64,000 nt of DNA. Source: Bisporella sp. PMI_857 (lineage: Eukaryota > Ascomycota > Leotiomycetes > Helotiales > Helotiaceae). Position numbers and translations under genes: made by a program. Numbering within the stretch: the stretch's first letter is position 1; each line of letters begins with the position of its first letter. The notes under the pieces were generated by a model. The model had not been told where the DNA came from. It worked only from the letters and a program-made list of their open reading frames with translations, and made no database searches. The stretch is from assembly GCA_021307315.1 (NCBI GenBank), contig JAJSPD010000002.1, positions 744,001-808,000 of the forward strand, written 5' to 3'. This document shows positions 35,006 through 43,841 of the stretch, in pieces.

Positions 35006-36083
35006 TTACAAAGGTGTGAGAGATATATCATAGATAACCTCAAGTGAAGCGCTCGGGTTCCCCTTCAAAGGTGCTAAATCAACGACCAAGGAATCCTTTA
35101 CTGCAAATACCGAGTCGTCTGTCAGATATTTACCGGCTTTGTCAAATATTTGCGTTGTCAAAGGTCGATATTTATCATTTCCAGCCTGTGTAGATATCAG
35201 TTTGCGTATTTCAATGTTTTAATATGGTGCATACAAGGAGATGGATGTGAGCTGGTCTGTAAGGATGGCGATCCAAGAGTTTCAGCAGATGCCCAGCTGG
35301 CCCTATTTCCATATTAATTAAAGTCTCTACAGCATGTTTACTGCGGGACATACCATCATCGGGGACGGGATATGGCGTGGGTCGGAGACAGTAAAATCCA
35401 TAATATCCATTCTCGTCTGTCTTAAACTTGCCTCTTAGATTGCAGTCAGCCTGGTCAGGGTCCTGTTGTTCGTACAACCCGTTCGTGGAAGCTTCCCAGA
35501 CATCAATAAATACACCGGCGATCGGCTTGCGGGTTACGGCATCATGCACATGACCGTGCATATATGCTATCTCTCCATCCGGTGGCATGTTCTGGATAAT
35601 GCTCGTGTCGTTTTCCTTGATAGGTGCATCCGTACGAAAGAATGGACCAAGAATGGCTGAAGCAGTTGCCTCGTACCCTCCAGCCTCTGCTGCGAACTTT
35701 TTGGATGTGATTTCATCTACCAGCCTGGCGGAGAGACATTGTCAATGATGGTCGATATCTTCAAATCCCCAAGTTACTCACGACTCAAATCCAAGTACGT
35801 CGCAGACTAGCTGGCCTTCGTTCCTTTTATCAGTACTCATTTGTCCCGCCCAGTTCATCAGCTGAACACCCGCCATCCACTCATCAACTGTGAGGTTTAC
35901 CTCTCGCGCAAAGTCATGGGAGTGCTTGATCAGACTCGTTATAACTTCGCGGAAACGAGGGGTTGCATTTGGGCCAATGGCTTCGATAACTGTTTTTGTG
36001 AAGGTAGGATCATACTTCGGATGTGCTCTATCGCTCGATCCGTTTGTTGTCTTCGTCTCAGCTGTCTCACCTGGAGTTGTCAT
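35006..36083 (-). CDS. intradiol ring-cleavage dioxygenase, hydroxyquinol 1,2-dioxygenase type
   Basis: Exons on the complement are 35782-36083, 35354-35724, 35235-35302 and 35006-35185, giving 306 aa. The N-terminal helical dimerisation domain (about residues 35-110) has EWMAGVQLMNWAGQMSTDKR. The catalytic beta-sandwich holds the Fe(III) ligands Tyr185 (NGLYEQQDP), Tyr219 (PTPYPVP), His243 and His245 (RPAHIHL). Their spacing (34, 24, 2) matches that of hydroxyquinol 1,2-dioxygenase (33, 24, 2). YEQQDPDQADCNLRG and PYPVPDDGPAGHLLKLLDRH follow the hydroxyquinol rather than the catechol pattern. The reaction would be 1,2,4-trihydroxybenzene plus O2 to maleylacetate. Intron 2 (51 nt, stop-free) lies between the second Tyr and the His pair. 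The gene is divergent from the CoA-transferase and co-oriented with the lactonase-like gene. Confidence 0.88.
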
Positions 36084-36649
36084 TTTTAATGCTATAACAA
36101 AATGTTTTAGGGATTCGTTTTAAACGTGTTTAAATGAATGTGTTTACTGGTATATGGAGTGAACAGAAACGGTCGGAAGCGGATGTTGGGTTACCGTCGG
36201 AAGCGGGGAACTTCGGCGCTGTTTTGCGGATGACCACTTGGTAGAGGTGCTATGACAAGTACCTAGGAAAACGGAATGGTAATTGTGGGGATACAATTAC
36301 GGCCATCCATTCTCTTACCCCCCTCACATTTTGGGAATCTTGATCAGCAGGATGTAAGCATTTGTTACCTCTTACAATCCACATTTGACGACGACGACTT
36401 TGGATCCCACTCAGGACAGACACAGGGGCTGCAAGCGGGCCAATCAGCTTGCTTTGAGTGGAAGGTGGAGACTTACACAGCTCGTCGGCAGTCTAGGAAA
36501 CCCGCGGCTAACATCAATTCAGAACGAGCTATAGTACCTGATGTGAATATACTCTCGTCCCTTGAATTAGTCCGGGGATTATTGGAGGTACCTTAGTATA
36601 TCAACACATACTTTGCCCTTTTTGAGTTCCTCTCTCCGAACACGGCCCG
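36084..36649. promoter_or_regulatory. bidirectional promoter, dioxygenase / CoA-transferase
   Basis: A 566-bp region lies between two divergent catabolic genes. It contains the repeated TCGGAAGCGG element listed separately and several other CGG triplets, as expected for a Zn2Cys6-regulated promoter. A near-palindromic AAACGTGTTTAAATG stretch lies close to the dioxygenase start. Confidence 0.55.
36170..36206. promoter_or_regulatory. two direct repeats, (C)(G/C)GTCGGAAGCGG, 24 bp apart
   Basis: Copies at 36170-36182 (CGGTCGGAAGCGG) and 36194-36206 (CCGTCGGAAGCGG) differ at one base. Each holds CGG triplets 7 bp apart, in direct orientation. The spacing is close to two helical turns, so two bound dimers could sit on nearly the same face. 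Zn2Cys6 factors bind paired CGG half-sites. That this is an operator is inference. Confidence 0.5.
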
Positions 36650-38493
36650 ATGCCTGTACGCGATTACTCCTCGCTCGAGGAGACCAAAAGAATCTTTGAC
36701 TATCTATGTAGCCTGGATTATGAGCCAAGCTCACCTGGTGCAATACAAGAGATCCGAAAAAACGTGGAGTTCTTTGCATCACGAGATGCACCATATTTTC
36801 CAATTCCCTTCAAAGAGACAGAAGTCACATCAGCGTTGAAAGGTATCGAAGGAAGCTTGGCCAGCGCACTGTGGGATACGAGAGGGAAAGGAGAAGCTTC
36901 TCACAAAGTTAATATTAGCTTGGAAAAGGCGACTGCTTTCCTCTTTCAAGCCTACATAGCGAATGTGGGCGGTTATGGGAAGCTGGATCCCGAGGCAAAG
37001 AAATTCTTGAAAGGTCATTAAATGTTTGTACCTGAGCGATGAACAGGAACTAATGGAATTTCATCAGATACCGATCTTCTTCAAGCCCAGTCGAATCAGT
37101 ATCGACGTATGTCGGCAAATCTCTACAAGACTAAGACTCCTGGTGGATATTTTCACATCCATGGCTCGTTGGAAGCATCAACTACTCTCAGAATGATAGG
37201 CTTAGAGCCTCACAGACCGGATCTAACAACTCATGAATCGATCGTAAATGCAATTGAGCCAGCGGTAGAACATTTTACTTTGGATGAGCTTGAAGGATTG
37301 AATGCCAAGCATAGTCAAGCAGGCGTTACGGCATACAAACACGAAGACTTCTTGAAAACTCAACATGTAACTCACTCTCAATTCATAAGTGTAATTATAT
37401 TCGTACTTACTTTGAGAAGGGTAGTGTGAACATGGGGCTTCCTCCATGGGCTGTAGTTCCCTTGGAGACAGAAACGCCACCATCCCCGTTGCCCATCTCG
37501 TCAGGCAATCGAGTGCTCTCAGGCATCAAAGTCCTCGAGTTATGCCGGATTATCGCTGGCCCTGTAGTAACCAGGATTCTTGGAGAGTATGGAGCTGACG
37601 TGCTGAAGATTACTAGTCCGAATTTGAGTGATGTTCCTTTCTTCCAGGTAGATGGTAATATGGGCAAGCATGCTGCGGAGCTTGATCTAAAGACGCCGGA
37701 CGGGAGAAAAGTTTTTGAAGAGCTTCTTCACGATGTCGATGTGGTGGTAGACGGATATCGTCCAGGTGCGATTGAGAAATTGGGTTATGGACCCACATTC
37801 TTGACACAGCTGGCCAAGAGAAGAGGAAAAGGCCTGATCTATGTCAACGAGAATTGTTTTGGGTATGAAGGAGAATGGAAACATCGTCCTGGCTGGCAGC
37901 AAATTGCTGATTGCGTACGTTTACCGCCCCATACTTTTTCGAGCTTCATATTAACTCACGCCATTTAGGTTAGCGGATTAGCATGGGAACAGGGAAAATT
38001 CATGGGTCTCAATGAGCCAGTTGTGCCTCCTTTTCCAATATCTGACTATGGCACCGGCTGCATTGGCGCCATCGCAGCTCTCACCGGCCTCTATCACCGC
38101 ACCACAACAGGTGGCTCCTGGCACGGCAAAGCCTCACTCTTACAATACGACCTTCTTCTCTTCAAGATGGGGAAGTATCCCGATTTTGTTCAAGAAGAAT
38201 TGCGTAAGCTGGCCGGACCAGAATTCTTGGCGCTGAGACATAGCCATAGCGTGGATCAGATCTCAGGAACGGCACTACTGAGTATGAAGAATCATTTTCC
38301 TGAGCTTTTTGATAAAGGGAAGTATTGCGACAGTTGGTTCGCGAATGGGTATGGGCAGGTAGTCTCGGCGGTGAAGCCGGTGGTGGAGATTGAGGGGGTT
38401 GACATAAGTTTCAAGAGGGGGAGCCGACCGAATGGTTTCGATGAGCCAACGTGGGATTTTGGTGAAGAAAAGGATTATAGGAAAGAGATATGA
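36650..38493 (+). CDS. class III (CaiB/BaiF) CoA-transferase
   Basis: Exons 36650-37013, 37068-37366, 37420-37914 and 37969-38493 give 560 aa. Residues 1-120 are an extension seen in fungal members (YGKLDPEAKKFLKDTDLLQA). The CoA-transferase core starts with VLELCRIIAGPVVTRILGEY near residue 250, then ELDLKTPDGRKVFEELL and DVVVDGYRPGAIEKLGY. The C-terminal part has SDYGTGCIGAIAAL and a bacterial-type GGSWHGKASLL. Class III enzymes move CoA between carboxylic acids, and some relatives are racemases. The acceptor of intron 2 is uncertain by one codon (37417 or 37420). The family and the shared promoter with the ring-cleavage enzyme suggest activation of an aromatic or dicarboxylic acid as a CoA thioester. 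The real CoA donor and acceptor are unknown. Confidence 0.85.
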
Positions 38494-38627
38494 AAGCATA
38501 AAATTAAAGACTCTTGAAATAAAATAGCATACATATTGGAAGGCACGGCCAACCGATACTAAAAATTATCTAATCCCCTTCACCTCTGAGCTGGATCTTT
38601 AGTAATAACCAACTTGCTTCATAGTTG

Positions 38628-40059
38628 CTATAGTGCACTTCGATGCGGCAGCTTATCAAGTAAAGATTTCCTCGCTGATTGGACAGCGGCTTCCAGATCT
38701 TCTTCCCATATCCAAGTCATTCTCGTCAATAGATTCTCCCGAATCCGGTCCACGCTATCTTCCACACCTGGCAGCTCCATCTCGTACAAAGAGCCCCCAA
38801 GCCTACTCGTCGTGACTACTTTCTGTGTCCGTGGCCTCCTGTACTCGTCGTATACAGAAAACGCCTTAGAAATATCGTCTACCGACTCCACTAGATCAAG
38901 CAGGTTGCTCAGGAAAAGCGCGTCTTCGATAGCCATGCCGGCGCCGGAGCCTTGATGCGGCGTTGTTGCGTGCGCGGCGTCGCCGAGCAGACACACTCGG
39001 CCTTTAGTAAATGATTCAGCGAGTGGATGATCAAAGAGCGCCCAGACATCGGGTTTTTTGATCATTGAAAGGATGGACTTGACTCTAGGTCCCCAGTTGT
39101 CGAAATCTGCCTCCATTTCTTCTTTCTTAACTGGTTTTACCCAGGCGCTATCATCCCAGACCCCATCCGCCTTGGTGCGGAACGCGACAACTTGTATCGG
39201 AATCAGCCATTGACGAGAAGTGGTGGGTCAAAATTACCTACCATTCATTGTTTTCCCGTGATCTACTGGGAAAGTCAAGACATGGCCGTGTTTTCCCAGA
39301 TACATGTGGCTATTTCGTGCCAAGTCATCCCCCAAAGCCGCCGTCGCTTCCTCCATTGGGATCAACCCGCGATATGCGTATTTCCCCGAGAACACGGCGT
39401 TCGCGGCATGATTCTTCTCCCCGAGAAGAATCTGTCGTGTCCGACTCTTGATACCATCGCAACCAATCAGTGCAGAATGGCTCGCTTTCGTTCCATCCGC
39501 AAAAGTGAGCGTGACCGAATCTGGATTAGAGGTGTCATAGTCAACCAACTTTTTCCCAAAATGCGCAACTCCTGGCGGAATGAGCTTCACCAACTCATCC
39601 AGAAAATGAGCTCGATGAACCGAGCTCTGTCCCTTTGGGCTGCTCAATCCCGTGATAAAGTCACCTGCACGACCTCCATTTTCGAGGTCGTGCCCAACGA
39701 GAAAGTCAAACCATATATTGCCTTTATTCTCACTCCAATTGTTTGTGGCAATGTGATCGTATGCCTCTCTGATATCTGGGCTGATCAGGTACATTGATTT
39801 GGTAGCATTTGCTCCAAAGCCCACCCCGGCACCGATTTCTGCAAATGCGTGTGCGGCCTCATAGATTTGGATAGAAATGCCTTTCCTGAGCAGGCCAATG
39901 GAGAGACATAGTCCACCTGGAAGTTTGTATTTTGTCAGAAATATATTATTCAGAAATTATTGATCTTGGAAATCAAGGTCTCTCACCAATACCTCCACCT
40001 ACAATAGCTATGTTGTAATTCTTCTTGGTTGCCTCCGGCGATGCAACCGTAGGAGCCAT
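38628..40059 (-). CDS. FAD-dependent aromatic monooxygenase, salicylate-hydroxylase type
   Basis: Exons on the complement are 39987-40059, 39242-39916 and 38628-39190, giving 436 aa. The Rossmann motif IAIVGGGIGGL (residues about 17-27) is split by intron 1. IYEAAHAFAEIGAGVGFGAN follows, as in salicylate hydroxylases. The DG motif is in ALIGCDGIKSRTR and the second FAD/ribityl motif is GRVCLLGDAAHATTPHQGSG. It should be a cytosolic group A flavoprotein using NAD(P)H and O2 for ortho hydroxylation or oxidative decarboxylation of a phenolic acid. Next to a hydroxyquinol dioxygenase it could produce hydroxyquinol from a dihydroxybenzoate or hydroquinone from 4-hydroxybenzoate; this is inference. 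It converges with the CoA-transferase with only 134 bp between stop codons. Confidence 0.9.
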
Positions 40060-40860
40060 GGCTTTGCCAAGATATACAATGGTTCTCTTTGTAATTGATG
40101 AGTGGTTGGATGAAAGCGAGCGTCCAATCCTGCACTCAACACAGAGAAGCAATTTACAGCACCGGTATCCCGTGGTTGGCTGCAGGTTGTTCTACAGAAA
40201 CGTCATATGTAATACAACAATTTGGAAACAAGTTCATCATTCCATTACTCCAAGCGGGGGTCGGGACTTCACATCCTTGATGTCACCCACGGTTAGCATC
40301 GCCGGTAAGTTCTGTGGGGTCCCCGCAATCTGGTAAATTCATCGATATCTCTCAACACCGGGACCTATAGCATATAGGGCAAAAGCCACGGTTTTGTTTC
40401 GATTGTGACATACACGAAGCGGAATTTCGTTCAGATTTCGATCGGGCCAATTTTTTTGGGAGCCTATAACACGTGATACATATACCTATTCCTTCCAGCA
40501 CAGGTGCTGAGTAGCACCGGATCTGTGGAGCACACATTAGCGTGCCTGGCTAGCGCAGGACTAAGAGGACTATGTAAACCCGGATAGAGTGAAGCGATTC
40601 GGGTCCTATTGCATCTACAACCGGCTCGACGGGTTTTAGCAGATAGCGATTCGTAAAAAGTCAAGGTAAAGTAATAAGATGCCGCTTCCTAATTTAGAAG
40701 TGAATTTTGAGTTAAACTTAAATATAAACAAAGCTAAAAACCACTTTTTGCTTTTTTTCCCTACTTTTTGGGTGTTTTTAATGTCTTATTGAGCATTTAA
40801 CTACTTTGGCCACTGCTGCGGAACCGCAATATAGCCCAATATATCAAAATACGCATTGTC

Positions 40861-40920
40861 GCTTATAATAAAATTTTAGCAGCCCTCCAAGGAATTCCGC
40901 AGCTAAAATTTTTTATCAGC
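40861..40920. repeat. 60-bp fold-back (inverted repeat) in A/T-rich DNA
   Basis: Left arm 40861-40883 (GCTTATAATAAAATTTTAGC, then AGC) and right arm 40898-40920 are near-perfect reverse complements around a 14-bp loop CCTCCAAGGAATTC. The arms share the core AAAATTTTAGC/GCTAAAATTTT. It could be a remnant of a fold-back/MITE element or a cruciform-forming site. Confidence 0.6.
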
Positions 40921-40987
40921 TCTTGCTTTCATGCCGTGAGAAGAGTCTGACCTTGACGGCTAGGTTGATCAGTATAAGGAAATCTTG

Positions 40988-41004
40988 TTGACCTTTACGG
41001 TCAA
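40988..41004. promoter_or_regulatory. perfect TTGACC-N5-GGTCAA palindrome
   Basis: Two 6-bp arms, TTGACC and GGTCAA, flank TTTAC. This dyad could be a dimeric transcription factor site, but it is 930 bp from the nearest start and may be chance. Confidence 0.3.
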
Positions 41005-41331
41005 AGCTTTCTGACAGCTAAGTAAGAATCCAGTCAAGGAGATCGACCTTTATACTATACATATAGCGAGGACGCAGACAACTTCTACTTGGCCTAAATT
41101 CTGGGAAAGGAAGTAAAAATGGTTCAAGTTGCGGAGATGTATCTTGCACATCAAAAATCGTCTGCCAAATATTGGCAATAGCGAAGGCAACATGGATTGA
41201 TTCTTTGACTTCTAATTTCATATTTGGGGGAACCGACTTTTTTCGCTCTTATTATTACTATCAATGCCTATCAACCTACCCTGTGCTTTATTCCGAGGCT
41301 TGATAAAAGATGCTATCTCCTCTAACCGGGC

Positions 41332-43032
41332 TCATATTTTCTCCATCTTAAATCCAACCTGCTTGATCCTAACCACACACAAAAACCCCCACCCAATCAT
41401 ACTCACCAGGCCGCCAAAGATTTGGGTATATAGAAAGCTACCGCCATTGACATCCACCAATGCACCTGCGATTGGTGGCCCGCCTAGCGCAGCGAAGCTC
41501 AAAATACTGAGCGCCATCCCGAGACGTGTGCCTGTTTTGTTAAGATCTTTGGTGAGAGAGGACATGCCACCCATGGATATTCCTTGGACTGCAGCGTTAA
41601 AGAGACCATAGATGGCCGCGAATGCGTAGAGGGCATTCACGGAGGAGACGGCAGTCCAGACGAAGAACATTACGCCAAGGAGGAAGATGGAAGGGAGGAG
41701 GGTGTTGACTTGGCCTAGATAGCGGTCGGCTATTAGGGCTGGGAAAACTGATCAATTGATTAGCATATAGCCGGATTCGTAGGTATGAGCAAGATACTCA
41801 GAGACGGGAGTGATATATATACATACTGCGACCTGGAACTCCCACTGCACTAAGAATTAAAAGTATGCTCAGAGACGTCGACTCAGACACACCGATGATA
41901 GTCTTTGCATAATAGTTGATCTATCATCTATATCAGCTCCATTCAGCGTCTACAAACCAAACTAGTGACTTACAAAATTAAAAGCAAAATACAATCCTAG
42001 ATACACGAAGAACATCCCTATCACAAAGAGGACATACACTGGCTCTCTAAACGCTTGTCTCTCGATCCACGGCCCGCTTCTTCTCGGTGGAATTCTTGTC
42101 CTTGCCAACGCCAAGATAATGGCCATGTTTCCCAACATCACAAACCCCATCACCCTAACGGTCCACGGGAACCCGACTTTGGGTAGCAATTGCTGCGCGA
42201 TGAGGGGGAAAACCACTCCGCCGGTCGCGCTCCCCGTCGCCACAGTGGCAATCGCAAGCGCCCTTTTCTTCACAAAGTACGTACTCATGCAGCTCATGGT
42301 CGGCGCGAGGATGAATCCGTTGCCGATCCCTTGGACGGCACCTTGAACCAGAAGTATCTGCCAGAAAGAGGTGCAGATAGCGGTGGTGAAGATGCCGATG
42401 ATCTGCAGGGAGAAGCCGAAGCAGAGCACATGGCGGTAGAAGCCGGCGTCGAAGAGCCGGCCGGAGAGGGAGCCGAGAAAGCAAAAGAAAAACATTTGCA
42501 GGGAGCCGGGCCAAGCCCAGACGTTGCGGCCGAGACCTGGTTCGAAGCCGGAGTCAGGCTTGAGATAGTGCGCGAGGAAGAAGCCGTACGAGGATGCGTA
42601 GCCCATGGCATTGAAGAGGCAGAGATGTCCTTGGACAACTGTCTTGTGTTAGGGAGCGGGCCATGTAAGTTCCAGAAGCTCACTTCAAATGACCGGGGGC
42701 AGTTCAGTGCTTAATGATCTGTAAAGGCATAGGAGAGAAATACCTTGAAGCCAGGCTTGAAGTCCTCCATCAGGAGCGGGGCCAGGATCTGGATATGGCC
42801 TCGCAGTACGAGCCGTCAAGACTCGCTGAATGATATTTGGCGGTGTTGTTGGTTTGTCCTTCCCTTCCCCAAAGTCTCCTTCGCCAGGAGCATCCTCAAT
42901 ATCGGTGTCCAGACTGTCCCTATAGGACGATCCATTATAGGTTGACTCATTTTTATGCCTTTCGTGAACCCTTCTTTCTCCATATGTTGTGGCCGTTAAC
43001 GGTCGAGCTGGGTTGATAGGATGACTTGACAT
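41332..43032 (-). CDS. MFS transporter, monocarboxylate-porter-like
   Basis: Exons on the complement are 42744-43032, 41974-42638, 41827-41920 and 41332-41747, giving 487 aa. A hydrophilic N-terminal tail of about 90 residues ends in PDGGLQAWLQVVQGHL, the usual start of helix 1 in fungal monocarboxylate-transporter-like carriers. About 12 membrane helices follow, with GLRYF-like loops replaced by RDRYLGQ-type ones (IADRYLGQVNTL in the second half) and a long central basic loop (RTRIPPRRSGPWIERQAF). Position at the end of the aromatic cluster suggests uptake of an aromatic or small carboxylic acid across the plasma membrane. Family alone does not give the substrate. Confidence 0.88.
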
Positions 43033-43841
43033 AGCACAATAAATCAAAGGTGCTCGCACCGAAAGCCATGGCACTGGAAACTGTACCGATTTTGGAAGTT
43101 TCGTACAGGATCTCGAACTTTATACGTGATTTGGAAGATATAATCTAAGTCAAAGATTCGGAATAGCAGTGGGGTTGAAGACTTTTTAAGCATCGCAGCG
43201 AAGCTCTCGGCATCCCATCCCGATTGCAAGAGTGGGTTAGCTTGGCCCACCTGTGGAAACATATATCGTGGAAAAGGCTCCAGAGCGCGAAGTCGGGGCC
43301 GTTCACTTCGAATTCCTACCTCACGGCGTAACGAAGAACTCAATTTTGAATGCACAACCGACATCAGGGCATTCTGGAAAATGTGCGGAGTTATCAAGAA
43401 CAAGCGGTTACGATCCAGTACCTAGTTGAAGAAGTATATCCTCCCTCCCTTCCCGCTGGCAAAGGGTACATAAATACGCATCACATATCAGGAAAGTTAC
43501 GAAACGACGTGCGAAAAATAGCAATATATGGCAAGGACTTGATGCCCGGTTGAAGTGGGTATATTCTCTATCCTTTTCCCTCCATAAAGGGTATATACAT
43601 GGTCTCAATCGAAACCTTCATAATCATCGCTCATTTAGACGCCATATCTCATAGATGTCCGGTTGATGGATCATCCCCGCCCAATGCTGTTGAAATTACA
43701 ATGAAAGCTTTTGTCTTCATGCCCCACCAGAAACGCCGATGTTGAGATCGTCTCCACTGCTAGACTTAAAGACGGACGCTCATTACCTATGATATATGAC
43801 CCCAAATGCCTCCCTCACAAACGAAATATTAATGACACGCT
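43033..43841. promoter_or_regulatory. intergenic region, MFS promoter and MET6 3' side
   Basis: About 0.8 kb without a supportable gene. Two imperfect copies of a 50-bp block start near 43425 and 43549 (each GTTGAAG, a pyrimidine-rich run, then AAAGGGTA and an A/T end), about 124 bp apart. Confidence 0.4.

Larger units (their letters stand above)
40060..41331. other. non-coding interval between monooxygenase and MFS gene
   Basis: About 1.3 kb holds the monooxygenase promoter and an A/T-rich stretch from about 40670 to 40960. The A/T-rich part contains a long hairpin and is followed by a TTGACC palindrome, both listed separately. Frames in the proximal part (40025-40660) show no family features. 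The A/T-rich part may be a mutated transposon fragment. Confidence 0.5.

Noticed and set aside
33427..36083. Catechol/3-oxoadipate (muconate) pathway with enol-lactonase
   Set aside because: The dioxygenase follows the hydroxyquinol consensus, and no muconate cycloisomerase or muconolactone isomerase is present.
36972..37429. CoA-transferase split into several separate genes
   Set aside because: The four open frames join at good GT-AG borders into one 560-aa protein with conserved blocks across each junction.
42190..42714. 174-codon plus-strand open frame
   Set aside because: It is antisense to membrane helices of the MFS transporter; its Glu/Gly/Ala-rich composition is typical of reversed hydrophobic codons.
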